NCBI GenBank assembly: GCA_023356605.1
Contig: JAKQYE010000010.1
Span: 1,215 to 49,696 of the forward strand
Direction: 5' to 3'
From: Trichodesmium sp. MAG_R02
GTDB lineage: Bacteria > Cyanobacteriota > Cyanobacteriia > Cyanobacteriales > Microcoleaceae
Length of the DNA: 48,482 nt
A program made the translations under genes and the position numbers. Within the stretch, counting starts at the first letter, position 1. Each line of letters opens with the position of its first letter. This document shows positions 26,607-39,297 of this stretch, piece by piece. The notes below the pieces were generated by a model, which saw only the letters and a list, made by a program, of their open reading frames with translations, ran no database searches and was not told the origin of the DNA.

Positions 26607-26893
26607 CTAGACATTACTATCCTCACTAAATAATGTATCTAAATTACGATAACCGCTAACAATCCGAACAATAAAAATATCTGCATTATGAGCATTATAA
26701 AAAAATAATATAATTTCTGACTAAAAAACCTCGTAAATTAGGTCTAATTTCTGTATATGATTTCCCCAGATTCGGAAAATCAGAAAGTAACTTACATTTT
26801 TGGCGAATCGCATAAAATAGGTTACTAGCTGAACGAGGATTATTTTTAGCAAGATAATCTTAATTGCATCCTCAGAAAATTGATACTTGGCAA
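26607..26893 (-). pseudogene. Broken ParE/RelE-family toxin gene
   Basis: The minus strand reads AKYQFSEDAI, DYLAKNNPRSASNLFYAIRQ, IRPNLRGFLVRNYIIFF and then ADIFIVRIVSGYRNLDTLF, the order of the ParE/RelE fold. Two frame breaks separate these parts: one near 26850-26860, one at a run of seven A's near 26699-26705. The start codon position reads ATT. It directly follows the intact antitoxin on the same strand, overlapping its stop, as in a toxin-antitoxin operon. It should not make active toxin. Confidence 0.75.
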
Positions 26894-27151
26894 TTATTCT
26901 AATCCATATTCATTTTTTAATCTAGCTTGTAACTGCTCAAAAACTAATTCGCCATCTGTTACATTCCCTGCTAAAATTTGCTCAGTTGCGCTATCAATTT
27001 TTTGGCGTAATTCCTCTAATTGACTATCGACTTCGTTATGTTCTTCAGCTAAAATAATGATTTCCACTTTTTGACCTGCTGAAAATGGCAAATCTGATAA
27101 AACTAACTGCTGAGGATTATCAATTATTACATATTTTTTGTAAGCATTCAT
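26894..27151 (-). CDS. ParD-like antitoxin, intact
   Basis: The 85 residues are of the cyanobacterial antitoxin type. The N-terminal part YVIIDNPQQLVLSDLPFSAG then QKVEIIILAEE is a beta-rich DNA-binding-type segment. The C-terminal helix ILAGNVTDGELVFEQLQARL is typical of ParD-like toxin-binding tails. It would neutralise the adjacent toxin and repress the shared operon, but that toxin gene (26607-26893) is broken, so the antitoxin is an orphan. A frameshifted copy of its first codons is at 4585-4670. Confidence 0.75.
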   Translation of the reverse strand: MNAYKKYVIIDNPQQLVLSDLPFSAGQKVEIIILAEEHNEVDSQLEELRQKIDSATEQILAGNVTDGELVFEQLQARLKNEYGLE

Positions 27152-27296
27152 TGATTTGATTAACTCCTTAATATGTCTGTCGGTTTAGTCATTTCTCTTT
27201 ATACTATATCATAATCATAGGAAGTAAAATTAATCGAGCGTTAGGCAGTCAAAGTAAGGCTATATCCAACAAATAATTTCTAACAATGTTACAGAT

Positions 27297-27524
27297 ATGA
27301 ACAACTTAAACTTTCTCAAATCTCCCTATTTCTGGTGTTTCTGCTTTACCATAATTTTCCTACTTTCCCTAGACTTTTGGTCATGGAAACAAACTATATC
27401 TTTTTCATTTCTCCATCTCCCACCCTGGGTTTTCTATTTTATTGGTTTGCAAATTATCCTCGCCTGTGCTATTTTTATCTTCTCTCAAACTTTCTGGAAA
27501 TCTGAAACTGAAGAAAAAAATTAA
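27297..27524 (+). CDS. Small membrane protein, second copy (DUF3311-like)
   Basis: Its 75 residues differ from the protein at 5052-5279 at only about nine positions, and the upstream ~70 bases are also nearly the same. The frame is intact. Its partner transporter directly downstream is broken, so it may be expressed without function or may be on the way to decay. Confidence 0.7.
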   Translation: MNNLNFLKSPYFWCFCFTIIFLLSLDFWSWKQTISFSFLHLPPWVFYFIGLQIILACAIFIFSQTFWKSETEEKN

Positions 27525-27526
27525 TT

Positions 27527-28949
27527 ATGCTAGAAAACCTAATTCCCTACTTATTTATTGGTGCATATTTACTCTCTACTTTAATCATTGAAATTATCGG
27601 TTATCGTAGTCAAAAAAATACCCCAGAAGATTACTTTCTAGCAGATAGAAAATCGGTTCCATAGTCCTATTTTTTACTCTCATTTCCACAAACTTTAGTG
27701 CCTTTGCTTTTCTCGGACTTTCTGGTGCTGGTTATCGGATTGGCATAAGTTATTATCCGATGATAGGATTTGGTACTGCCCTCGTCGGAATTACATTTTA
27801 TTTTATTGGTTATAAAGTTTGGCTTTTAGGCAAGGAACAAGGTTTAATTACCCCCTCAGAATTAATCGAAAATCGCCTCCCCAGTCAACCACTTAAACTA
27901 CTATTTTTAGCCGTGATGGTGATTTTTACCATGCCTTATTTAACTCTGCAACAATCGGTGGCAGTTATATGCTCGAAAATTTAACTAATGGGCAAATACC
28001 CTATTTTTGGGGAGCAGCTTTTTTGACTTTCATCATTGTCTTATATGTGTTTGTGGGAGGCATGAAAAGTGTAGCCTTAACCGATGTTTTGCAAGGGATA
28101 TTAATGTTTGTTTTAATGATAGTTGCAGTCATAGCTATATCCCAAAGTATCGGTGGCTTTACTGAAGCTAATCAAACTGTTTATCAACTCAAACCAGAGC
28201 TTTTTTCTCGTTCTGGTACGAATAATTTTTTCACTCCCCACCAATGGTTTAGTTATATGTTACTTTGGGGTTTAAGTGTGCCGATGTTTCCCCAAATGTT
28301 TATGCGGTTTTATACTCCCAAAACTGCTAATTCCCTCAAACTTTCTGCTAGTTTATATCCGTTAATTACTTGCACAATGTTTATTTGTCCGGTTTTAATT
28401 GGAATGTGGGATCATATTAATTTTCCCGATTTAGCTGGAAGAGAAGCAGATAAAATTTTTCCCATAATGTTAACTGAATATACCTCAACTGGCATTGCTT
28501 CATTAGTAATGGTGGGAGCTTTGGCAGCCTTTATGTCAACTCTTGATTCTCAACTTTTAGCATTAAGTTCCATGATAAATAGGGATATTTATATTGTTTA
28601 TATTCGCCCCCAAGCTTCCCTAAAAGAACAAACTTTTGTCGGTAAAATTTTAATCGTTATTTTAGCAATAATTGGTTTGATTTTAGCAGCGAATCCTCCG
28701 GCAAAAATTGCTGCGATCGCGACTCAAGCTTTTACAGGTTTAGCAGTATGATTTCCCACAGTTATTGCCGCTTTATATGGGAAAAATATTTCACCTTGGA
28801 GTTGTATAATTTCCATTATTTTTGGATAAATAGCAGTTATTGGTTTTCAGGTAAATATTATTCCTAAAAGTTGGGCTTTAGGATTTCTGCCAGTAGTGCC
28901 AATAGTATTAACTTGTAGTTTAATTATTGTCGTTTTTTTGAGGAAGTAG
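27527..28949 (+). pseudogene. Decayed second copy of the SSS symporter
   Basis: This aligns along its whole length with 5282-6706. Disruptions visible in the bases are: a lost base near 27648 (GCAGATAGAAAATCGG against GCAGAGCGAAAAATCGG), giving a stop at 27661-27663; a frame break near 27955; a nonsense TGA at 28749-28751 (GCAGTATGATTT against GCAGTATTATTT); and TAA/TAG near 28825-28832. Most of the protein sequence between the breaks is still well conserved, so inactivation is fairly recent. Confidence 0.9.
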
Positions 28950-29099
28950 AGACCTTACATCTAACGCCGTTATTAATAGTGATTCGGGTTTTAGGGAATA
29001 TAATTTGCTCAATTAAAGTATGATAGCATAAAAGTTGCGATCGCTCTCACTATCAGATAATTTGTATTATTTGAATAAGGAGTTAGCACATCTCTAAAT

Positions 29100-29640
29100 T
29101 TGAGATAGTGAATTAATAATTGAATAGAATATCTGAGCATTTATGCTGACGATAAAATAACACAAAGTTTGACGATATCACTTTGGCTTGAGATATATTA
29201 TTAATCTAGTATTTTCACCAACAAACTTAAACCATATATGTTTTACTAATAATGTGATCTCAAGCTCTGAATAAAATTTGGGTAAACTTTCCATCCATCT
29301 GTAACATAAAAATAGGACTTCAATTTATTAATAACTTCCCATCATGGAGTCAAAGTTTAGGCACATTAGTCTCCTAAAACCTATCCTAAAATACCCTATT
29401 TAAAGTCGTCCATGCTATCTATAGCCAAATTTTGCTGAAATTGATCCTATAAATGTTTCCAACTCATCTAGTTCTCCCACCTCTGGAGCTTCCTCTGGGT
29501 CATAAAGATCAGGTCAGAGTTTCCATACTTGGCCACACAACATCAATGTATTTGCACTATCATACTTTCTTTTATTTGTCAATGCCTTTCTCATCCCATC
29601 CCATTTTCATACATTTTTAGACAGTCTTTTTTTTGAATCT
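29100..29640 (-). pseudogene. IS1-family transposase relic
   Basis: The minus strand carries, in several frames, CLKMYENGMG, PEEAPEVGELDELETFIG, VTDGWKVYPNF and VGENTRL, then KLCVILS..., the order of cyanobacterial IS1-type transposases. Frameshifts and stops are everywhere. The sequence after the symporter copy (to ~28990) and the sequence near 30125-30200 both match consecutive DNA downstream of the intact symporter (6706-6830), so the ~1.1 kb between them is an insertion that includes this relic. Confidence 0.65.
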
Positions 29641-29867
29641 TGAGAGTAACCTTTACCAGGCTCCTAAAATTCTATCCCACATTCCGCACTTCAATTTCTA
29701 ACATAAAAATTAGTATAAAAGCTGTAGCTTGCTTAAGTATTTATATTAGAAAAATTATCTTCATTTATCTTGATTAGGAGTCAAATTCTCAGAAAAATTT
29801 TAAGTATAAATACTTACTAAATTGTTAACTCCTATTGACCACTATAATTTTCTTTAAATTGTGCTCA

Positions 29868-29902
29868 CTTCCCCCCCCTTGGCGGAATAAAGGGGGGTTG
29901 AC
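29868..29902. terminator. GC-rich hairpin, possible terminator
   Basis: CCCCCCCTTGGCGGAATAAAGGGGGG can fold into a strong stem (C-run with G-run). It lies in debris between the IS1 relic and 30 kb, so a terminator role is uncertain. Confidence 0.35.
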
Positions 29903-30035
29903 TTTTGACTTATATTTTGATATTGCATTTCGTCCTGAGGAATGTAGGCCATATAAATTTTCGGCCACAATGGACATAAATATAGTTTTGTTTTCGTTTT
30001 TTATGACCATCTTTATTGATCTGATTGACATTTAG

Positions 30036-30608
30036 GACGTTGCATCATTTTTAATTTTAATAAGTTGATTTGAAAAGCGATCGCTATTTTCCATCATCAT
30101 ACCCGCTCTTGAGCAACTCTTAATTCTTGAGTATTCTCATTTATAGTGAGAAGAAGCAATAAGAGAAAAAGGTTGAAAATACTCCCTATAACCCCCTTTT
30201 TTGATCAGTATCAAGTAGGTTGAAAACCTATAATTATAAAAGTCTCAAATCTAATAGGCGAAAGAGCAAAACCCAAAGTACAACATCCTTATAAATGCTT
30301 ATAAAGCATCTAATTCCGCCATAATATCTATAAGGGATTAATAATAAAACTCTTATCTTGCAGCTACTTGCCTGTTAATTATTTACCTAACGGGCAGTGG
30401 TAAGTACTGAATATTTATCAATTTGTTGAATTGAGAACCGAAAAAACATTACGATAACATAAAGACCCCACTCAAGATCAGAAGTTTACAAACTTAGTTC
30501 AGTCTCATACTGTGGCCTTTATGTTTAGAAGATTGTTTTGGCACCTGAAAAAAACTATATAAACTGAACTAAAGTAGTTTTTAATTGATAGAATTAAGGA
30601 GGGAATAT
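30036..30608. other. Intergenic, with the distal end of the symporter duplication
   Basis: GAGTATTCTCATTTATAG...AAGCAATAAGAGAAAAAGG (30128-30175) matches 6758-6805 downstream of the intact symporter. A HIP1 octamer is at ~30078, and GCCTGTTAATTATTTACCTAACGGGC (~30370-30395) can form a weak hairpin. No gene was recognised. Confidence 0.5.
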
Positions 30609-31043
30609 ATGGATGAATTAAAGTATCTTGCTAATTGGGTAAAAGAACAACACGCTCAAGAATATATTTTAACTTGGTTATTAAACCAGCCTGGACTTTG
30701 GTGGTCTGATGGAGAGGCATATCAGGCAGCTTTACAAAAATCTGGGAAGTTACTAAAGCAGTATGTTCAAAAAAACCAAACCGGGGATTTATTCCAAGGT
30801 ATTGCGGAAAAAATTGTAGATGATGAAAATTGGGATGAAGTTGCTGAGTCTTTCGCAAGAATTATTTCTGTTTATCAAGATGAATTGATGAGATTACAGG
30901 ATTATAGTCGGCGGAAAAATGGTAAAAATATTTTAAAAAAAAACATGAATAGTGATAATTTATCTGTTAAAGATTATGAAGAAATGGAAATACAACAGGC
31001 TTTGCCAGACCCATTTGCTGATGCTTTGACAGGGGAAGTATAA
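30609..31043 (+). CDS. Hypothetical protein, 144 residues
   Basis: A strong ribosome site AAGGAGGG (30597-30603) sits six bases before ATG 30609, which I prefer to an upstream in-frame TTG. The protein is mostly helical, acidic, without membrane segments or signal peptide. Features are WVKEQHAQEYILTWLLNQPG, a Trp pair LWWSDGEAY, and a tail ALPDPFADALTGEV. I do not recognise a family. It stands alone between repeat debris and ilvB, which points the other way. Confidence 0.7.
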   Translation: MDELKYLANWVKEQHAQEYILTWLLNQPGLWWSDGEAYQAALQKSGKLLKQYVQKNQTGDLFQGIAEKIVDDENWDEVAESFARIISVYQDELMRLQDYSRRKNGKNILKKNMNSDNLSVKDYEEMEIQQALPDPFADALTGEV

Positions 31044-31542
31044 AAAGTCTTTATATTGGGTATTTGATCAAGTAATTTCCCAATTTATGAGGTAGTTATG
31101 TTGATAGTTTTAGGGAGTAGAGAATAGCTAGGAAAGATGGATCGGAAGATAAGGCTAATTACTGAAGCTAAATAATTAGATAGTCAGGTAATACTATTAT
31201 ACACAAATTGTACATTTTTTGTCATATAATTTGGTCAATTTCATAAATTTATTGGAGTGTAAAGGTAAATTTTATTTCGTCGGTCTGATGCTTAAGAAAT
31301 TAGGGTTTCCCTACGGGACATAAAACCTAGAACCTTGTCTTAGCAGTATCACCTAAGTTTTTTGAGATACCAGATAAGTTCTATCAACCCAGTTTCTTAT
31401 AACACTCCATTAAAACCATTTCAGGGACGTCCTATTGAACATCCCTACATTCTTTTTTGGAGATGTCTAATTAAAATTTATTGCCACATTCAGGACAGAA
31501 ATTATTAGTAGCAACATTTTCAGAGTTACAAATTGCAAGTAA
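31044..31542. other. Intergenic between convergent genes
   Basis: AGGGACGTCCTATTGAACATCCCT at ~31423-31446 is a degenerate relative of the MITE family 4 palindrome and can form a hairpin, followed by TTCTTTTTT; it could terminate transcripts from one or both sides. The rest holds nothing recognisable. Confidence 0.4.
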
Positions 31543-33306
31543 TTATTCCACCGCTTGCTCGAGCTGTTTGCGAATAGGTAAACCAATCATTTGAGCATTA
31601 CTCTTACCAGGAGCAACCATTGGATAACAATTTTCATTCTTAGTCACACGAGCATCCATCAACACAGGGCCATCGTGAGCTAACATTTGAGCGATCGCCT
31701 CTTCGAGCTCCTCACGACTAGAAATCATCATCCCCTTCACCCCATAAGATTCAGCCAATTTGACAAAATCAGGCATTCCCACTTCCATATTAGACGAAGA
31801 ATAACGCTCGCCAAAAAATGCCTCCTGCCACTGACGTACCATACCCTGCCAACCATTATTAATAATCACTGTTTTGACATTAATATCATAATGGGCCAGA
31901 GTACCCAACTCCTGAATATTCATCTGAATACTAGAATCACCACTAATACAAATCACCTCTCGGTTTGGCAGTGCCACCTTCACACCCATCGCAGCAGGCA
32001 TCCCATAACCCATCGTGCCCAAACCTCCACTAGAAATCCATTGCCGAGGGCCATTTTTAAGAAATTGAGCTGCCCACATTTGGTGCTGACCAATATCAGT
32101 AGTGTAGTAAGCATCTGGAGCCATTTTGCCAATTTTATCAATCACTTCTTGGGGCGACATGCTATCTGAGTATTGGGGAACGACTAATGGATAATCTCGT
32201 TTCCAACGGTTAATACGTTCTAACCAAGGTTGGGTTTGATTAGAATTAACATGCTCACCAGTCTTCCGACAACGATCCAGCATATCAAGCAAAACTTTGC
32301 GCACATCTCCCACAATGGGAACATCAGGACTACGATTTTTACCAACTTCTGCGGGGTCAATATCAATATGAATCACTTTAGCGTGACAAGCAAATTGGTC
32401 TAACTTTCCTGTTACTCGGTCATCAAAACGGGCACCAACAGCAATTAACAAGTCACACTCACTCACAGCATAGTTAGCATAGGCAGTACCGTGCATTCCT
32501 AACATTCCCACTGATAGGAGATGATGTTCGCTAAAAGCACCTTTTCCCATCAAGGTAGTCGTCACAGGAATATTAAAATGTTCTGCTAATTCTTTAATTT
32601 CTCCATGAGCACTAGCAGAAATTGCACCACCACCTATATACAATAGAGGGCGACGTGCTTCTCGAATTAAATTAATTGCTTGGTTAATCTGGCGAGGGTT
32701 GCCTTTAACGGTGGGACGATATCCAGGTAGTCTGATAGAATCAGGTTCTACTGGTTCATACTCAAATTCTTCTAATCCTACATCCTTGGGTATGTCAATC
32801 AAGACTGGGCCTGGACGACCTGTACTAGCAATATGGAATGCTTCAGCAACAATTCTGGCCATATCCCTGGGGTCTCGGACAACATAAGAATGTTTGACTA
32901 TGGGTAAGGTAATACCATAAATGTCTGTTTCTTGGAAAGCATCTGTACCAATCATTGGTCGGCCCACTTGTCCTGTAACTATAACCATGGGAATTGAGTC
33001 CATATGAGCAGTAGCAATACCTGTTACTAGGTTTGTTGCTCCAGGACCTGATGTCGCAAAACATACACCTACTTGACCAGTGGCACGAGCATATCCATCG
33101 GCGGCATGGGAGGCTCCTTGTTCGTGTCTGACTAGGAGGTGTTGTAAGTCCCCTGCGGCTTCTGCCCGGTAAAGTTCATCGTAGATTGGCAAAATAGCAC
33201 CACCTGGGTAGCCGAATATGTGTTTAACTCCATGGCGCTTAAGACTATCTATTAGTGCAAAGGCACCAGTAGCTTGCTTGATGGTTACTTTAGTTTGTAA
33301 CTGCAC
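31543..33306 (-). CDS. ilvB: Acetolactate synthase large (catalytic) subunit
   Basis: The 587 residues are full length. The enzyme condenses pyruvate with pyruvate or 2-ketobutyrate, the first common step of valine, leucine and isoleucine synthesis, using thiamine diphosphate, Mg and FAD. Visible marks are [15 protein letters not shown], the catalytic Glu62 in [14 protein letters not shown], the FAD-domain segment [20 protein letters not shown], and the ThDP/Mg motif from GDSSIQMN (residue 456) to NN (483-484). The start is GTG 33306, behind GAGAGG. Its regulatory subunit (ilvN/ilvH) is not in the window. It is transcribed away from glnB, with a 298-bp shared upstream region. Confidence 0.95.
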   Translation of the reverse strand: MQLQTKVTIKQATGAFALIDSLKRHGVKHIFGYPGGAILPIYDELYRAEAAGDLQHLLVRHEQGASHAADGYARATGQVGVCFATSGPGATNLVTGIATAHMDSIPMVIVTGQVGRPMIGTDAFQETDIYGITLPIVKHSYVVRDPRDMARIVAEAFHIASTGRPGPVLIDIPKDVGLEEFEYEPVEPDSIRLPGYRPTVKGNPRQINQAINLIREARRPLLYIGGGAISASAHGEIKELAEHFNIPVTTTLMGKGAFSEHHLLSVGMLGMHGTAYANYAVSECDLLIAVGARFDDRVTGKLDQFACHAKVIHIDIDPAEVGKNRSPDVPIVGDVRKVLLDMLDRCRKTGEHVNSNQTQPWLERINRWKRDYPLVVPQYSDSMSPQEVIDKIGKMAPDAYYTTDIGQHQMWAAQFLKNGPRQWISSGGLGTMGYGMPAAMGVKVALPNREVICISGDSSIQMNIQELGTLAHYDINVKTVIINNGWQGMVRQWQEAFFGERYSSSNMEVGMPDFVKLAESYGVKGMMISSREELEEAIAQMLAHDGPVLMDARVTKNENCYPMVAPGKSNAQMIGLPIRKQLEQAVE

Positions 33307-33943
<637 letters not shown>

Positions 33944-34484
33944 TCCTAGAGACAAATTTTGTCTTATGTGTTAGGTAATAGGTAGTTAGTCACCTGTTAT
34001 CAGTAAGACGCTCATGAATGATCCAGGACTTAGGCATTCAAACAAAAAAACAGATTTATGGCTCTGATTATTGTATGCAGCCCTAATGAGAAGTTTCGTC
34101 TCATTAGCCTGTTTCTGCGTAAGTTCTAAGATGATTTTTCTGATACCTAAAACCTAACACTTTTTTCCTAGAAAATAATTTGTGGAGTCAATTTTTGATT
34201 TTGGCAATGGCATTTGTTTGTCTATTAGACTTATCTGAAAAATAAAGTCAATTATTCCACAAAAATATTAACTCTTTCCTCCTCTTCCCTATTACCCACA
34301 AACTTATTCCCTAAACTCCTAAAACTTTGTATTTCATCAACTATAAAAACGATATAATATCTAGGGATTGTTTGTTTTATGAATTTTCTTCGATAGTTAC
34401 TATTGAAATTTTATCCACACTTAGACTCATAAATTTACTTTGATAGATTTCTGCTGTTTTGGCAGTTTTTATTATTGTTTTAGT
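33944..34484. other. Intergenic with MITE relic and array-type motif
   Basis: AGACAAATTTTGTCT (33950-33964) is a perfect short palindrome just after glnB. TGTTAGGTAATAGGT (~33968) and the inverted CCTAAAACCTAACAC (~34145-34159) repeat the core motif of the 3.2-4.3 kb array. The rest is AT-rich without a gene. Confidence 0.5.
34024..34128. mobile_element. Degenerate MITE family 1 copy
   Basis: The left end CAGGACTTAGGCA and right end TGCGTAAGTTCTA are the family 1 termini with a few changes. The inner inverted pair TAATGAGA..GTCTCATTA lies between them. Confidence 0.65.
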
Positions 34485-34622
34485 TATAGCAATCCTATTT
34501 TATTTTTTGCCAAAATTCTACTGCTTTTCAGGGAACAAGGAAAAAGGAACAGAGAAGAGACAAGAGTTTTAAAAGTTTTATTTACTTATTGAAGTGTCGC
34601 AACCTATGGGCGGAATGCTATA
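34485..34622. mobile_element. MITE family 2 copy, 138 bp
   Basis: It starts TATAGCAATCCTATTTTATT and ends CAACCTATGGGCGGAATGCTATA. Its interior (ACTGCTTTTCAGGGAACAAG, GAGTTTTAAAAGTTTTATTT) matches 43722-43859 throughout. It abuts an IS630-type relic whose left end is also TATAGCAATCC. Confidence 0.85.
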
Positions 34623-35630
34623 TAGCAATCCTCTGAGTGGTTGTGGGAAAATTCCATACTGAAAAAGTTTGGGAAAATTAAATATTTGACCATCTGCAAA
34701 AAATTTAAATAGCCACTTAACTATTTTAAAAGAACTACAAAGATAATAGAATGTTGTAATGAAATTTTTGGTTTGTAACCAAACATCTTCCACAGAGTTT
34801 TTTTCTGGGGCATTCGGAGCAAATCAGCCTACAATTTATCAACCATTTTTCTTCGGGTTTTTCTTGATTAATTAACATCAAATATTCTCGAAACTCTTGA
34901 GATTTATGATAATTTGTACCGTCCCCAAATATTGCCTACCTTTTTCCTAGCCTTTGCTCTTTTAAAGATTTAACAAATTCCATAGTATTTTTAGTATTTC
35001 CGCTTTTTTAATTCTTGCACAATAAATTCCTTAGTTTGATAATCTAAGGCTCTATAATAAGTTTGTATTTCAAATTAATTTTTAATCGAAATTTCTATTC
35101 TTTCATTTATTCTTATCCAAGTACAGCTGCATAGATTACTCCATAATAAATTACATTCGTTAACCATAAACAATACAAGCTTTTTTGCTTCTATTTCCAA
35201 TTGCTATTTTGCCAATATTTTCTCCCTAACTTTTTTTTACTTTCACTAATTCATCATTTTTAACAGGATTTCTATGAGTGAGTTTTTCTCCAAGTCATTC
35301 CCCCTTCTCTAAGTAAGCTATAATAACTTTCTAAGATATCAAGAGCTACATCATATTGCTTCTTTAAATATTTTTGTACATCTAAGAATCTTAGGTAACT
35401 TTGTGTCCTCATCCACTTAATTATTTGCTCTTTTTTGATCGCCTTTAAGTAACCTTGTGTTCCTATATAACTGAAGCTTTAAACTTTCTGCCCCATGAAA
35501 CAGTGCTTCATTTTTTTATTCACTAATAAAACTGCTGATTTACATTTAATAATTCTTTGATTTTACGGTAGGATTTGCCAGAAAAAATTATTTTGACATG
35601 CCTTGGCTCTTTTTATTTCTGTTGACTATA
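34621..35630 (-). pseudogene. IS630-type transposase relic
   Basis: The minus strand reads LKAIKKEQIIKWMRTQSYL, KYLKKQYDVALDILESYYSL, LREGGMTWRKTHS in the N-terminal part (~35500-35270), then many stops, then MEFVKSLKEQR, NYHKSQEFREYLMLINQ and EDVWLQTKNFITTFYYL near the C-terminus. This is the order of an IS630-type DDE transposase. The DE part (PEEN.VEDVW) is split by a frameshift. The left end TATAGCAATCC resembles the family 2 MITE end. Confidence 0.75.
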
Positions 35631-35766
35631 GCAGTCCGCGCATAGGTTGCGACAAATCAAAAAGTAAATAAAACTGCTTAATTCTCTTACCTACTCTCTG
35701 TTCCCTTTTCCCTGTTCCTTAAAAAGCAGTATAATTTTTACCACGAACACTCTAAGGATTGCTATA
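35627..35766. mobile_element. MITE family 2 copy, inverse orientation
   Basis: It starts TATAGCAGTCCGCGCATAGG and ends AGGATTGCTATA, and is the reverse complement of the copies at 34485 and 43722. It flanks the other side of the IS630 relic. Confidence 0.85.
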
Positions 35767-36173
35767 TGCATATTTGATTTATAAAATCGTCTAGTTCATC
35801 TAAAATATTCATTTTTTGTCTTTTGACTGGATATGTTATTATTACTATATTTGTTGCGACTTATCCATGGATTACTATGTAAGGTTAAATAATAACTAAA
35901 GTAACTTTTTTCAATATTTAAACACTTAAATTAAAATATATTGCCATAAAACATTGACCATAACCAGAAAATCATATCTCAAGCTGCCCCTTTCAAGGGG
36001 ACAAAAAAGAAAATTCTGGTTTTCAAGCTTCCGGCTTCAGCAGTCGGTACTGATAACTACAGGACTTACCCACGCTTCCTAGACAACACCCTATCTGTAG
36101 AGGGGGAATGATATTTAAACCTACCATATATAGTGTTTCTGGATAAGTCCTGAACTAATAACTGATAACTGAA
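35767..36173. other. mnmG upstream region with a MITE family 1 copy
   Basis: A degenerate MITE (CAGGACTTACCCACG ... TGGATAAGTCCTG, 36060-36153) ends 20 bases before the mnmG start, so it supplies the leader of that mRNA and could form a hairpin there. No ribosome site of normal strength is visible between the MITE and ATG 36174. Confidence 0.6.
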
Positions 36174-38087
<1,914 letters not shown>

Positions 38088-38141
38088 TTAATGGAAAAGT
38101 GAGCTATATAATGTCCGGATAATTAGTGTTAGAAAAGCATA

Positions 38142-38473
38142 TATAGTCGTTTTAATTAAGATTAAGACAAAAAATGCCGTGGGATTTCAACAATGGTTAA
38201 ATCAACATTTATTACCATCATTAAAAATTCCCAGTGTACTAATTATGGATAATTCACAAATTTATAGAAAAAATGTTATTAGAGAATTAGTATAACCAGG
38301 GGGTTATCAATTACTCTTTTTGCCAAAATACTTTCCTGATTTAAATGACATAGAATATGATTTTACTGCCTTAAAAAGAGCTAGAATGTATTCACCTATT
38401 AACACATCTCTTGATGAAATTATTCCTAATTATTGTACCAAAAAATGTTTCATTGTTATTTAAAATAACTATA
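38142..38473 (+). mobile_element. Internally deleted IS630-type element with both ends
   Basis: The ends TATAGTCGTTTTAATTAAG and TTGTTATTTAAAATAACTATA are inverted repeats. Inside, the plus strand reads FQQWLNQHLLPSLKIPSVL, IMDNSQIYRKNVIRELV, a stop, then LLFLPKYFPDLNDIEYDFTA, the C-terminal catalytic half of an IS630/DDE_3 transposase (MDN.. and PDLN..E). The N-terminal half is missing. The element is 332 bp and not autonomous. Confidence 0.75.
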
Positions 38474-38499
38474 TATTCCTCAGTTATATTTATTACGGT

Positions 38500-38990
38500 T
38501 GCCCCTAGTTTTAAACCATGAACTTAAGAGTTTGTTTGAAACAATTACCTGCCCAATAACCGTATTTTGCAAACTTTTTTTTTAGTTAAATTTACATTTC
38601 TTTTTTCCTAATTTGGCAACCATTTGGGATAACTCAAAAGTAGGAATAAACATAACCCTCTTGCTCGTTTGTCAACCATTTTCTTACTTTTTTATGGGCT
38701 TCATTTATGAGGTTTTTGCACCTAATAAACAACTTATTAATTTTCTGGTTTATTCGATGTCTTTTATCTTGATTTTTACGACCTTTTAATCCGGTCTTAG
38801 CTCTCATTAGTTTGTCAATATGCTGCCCCAACCGAAAGATTTTAGTAATATCCCGATTGGCTATATTAATAAACTTTTATCCATCGAATTCCGTTAAGAA
38901 ACTGCGAACACCACGGCAATATGCAATGATGGATTGACCGTTATATTTTTCTGATTTAAACTCTACTACTCCCGACTCCCAAAAATCTAA
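38500..38990 (-). pseudogene. TnpB (IS200/IS605-type) relic, central part
   Basis: The minus strand reads RGVRSFLTEFDG, then IFRLGQHIDKLMRAKTGLKG, RINQKINKLFIRCKNLINEA, HKKVRKWLTNE, followed after a frameshift by MFIPTFELSQMVAKLGKKK. This is the RuvC-like part of TnpB, an RNA-guided nuclease family linked to IS200/IS605. Where the family has the catalytic Asp of DPG.R.F there is Arg (YCRGVRSF), so it is dead even apart from the frameshift. Confidence 0.7.
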
Positions 38991-39022
38991 AATTTGTGTA
39001 TCTTATCCGTTAAGGTAAATTT

Positions 39023-39116
39023 TATAGTCGTTTCACACTCTTAATTGAGACAAGTGTTTCTTGCTATGAAAGTATTTCATGGGAAAAATGTCTCATTATT
39101 ATTTAAAATGACTATA
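39023..39116. mobile_element. MITE family 3 copy, 94 bp
   Basis: The ends TATAGTCGTTTCACACTC and TTATTTAAAATGACTATA match the ends of the IS630-type element at 38142-38473. The inner ends AATTGAGACAAG and ATGTCTCATT also pair. It sits exactly upstream of a TnpB 3' fragment and probably truncated it. Confidence 0.8.
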
Positions 39117-39118
39117 CT

Positions 39119-39295
39119 TCCAAAACTTGTATAAAGTGTGGCCATATCCATCAAAACTTAGGAGGCTCAAAGCATTTTAAATGTCCGCACTGCGGTCACT
39201 CAATGCTGAGAGATTGGAGTGGCGCTTTAGGGATATTCCTCAGAGCATTGCGAGATACCGCCAATGTTGATCCTTCTGCTGTCACATTGCTATGA
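39119..39295 (+). pseudogene. TnpB C-terminal zinc-finger fragment
   Basis: The frame reads SKTCIKCGHIHQNLGG, HFKCPHCGHSMLRDW, SGALGIFLRALRDT and a stop at 39293-39295. The C-x2-C...C-x2-C zinc ribbon followed by the RuvC-III-like RD..GA segment is the C-terminus of TnpB; the usual Asn/Asp is Trp-Ser here. The 5' part is cut by the MITE at 39023-39116. It points opposite to the other TnpB relic. Confidence 0.75.
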
Positions 39296-39297
39296 AA

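Noticed and set aside
29825-30035. Overlapping 66- and 68-codon frames on both strands
   Set aside because: They lie over a GC-rich hairpin in IS debris, and neither resembles a known protein.
31687-32169. 160-codon frame antisense to ilvB
   Set aside because: His/Thr-rich shadow of a well conserved coding sequence; no independent evidence for a gene.
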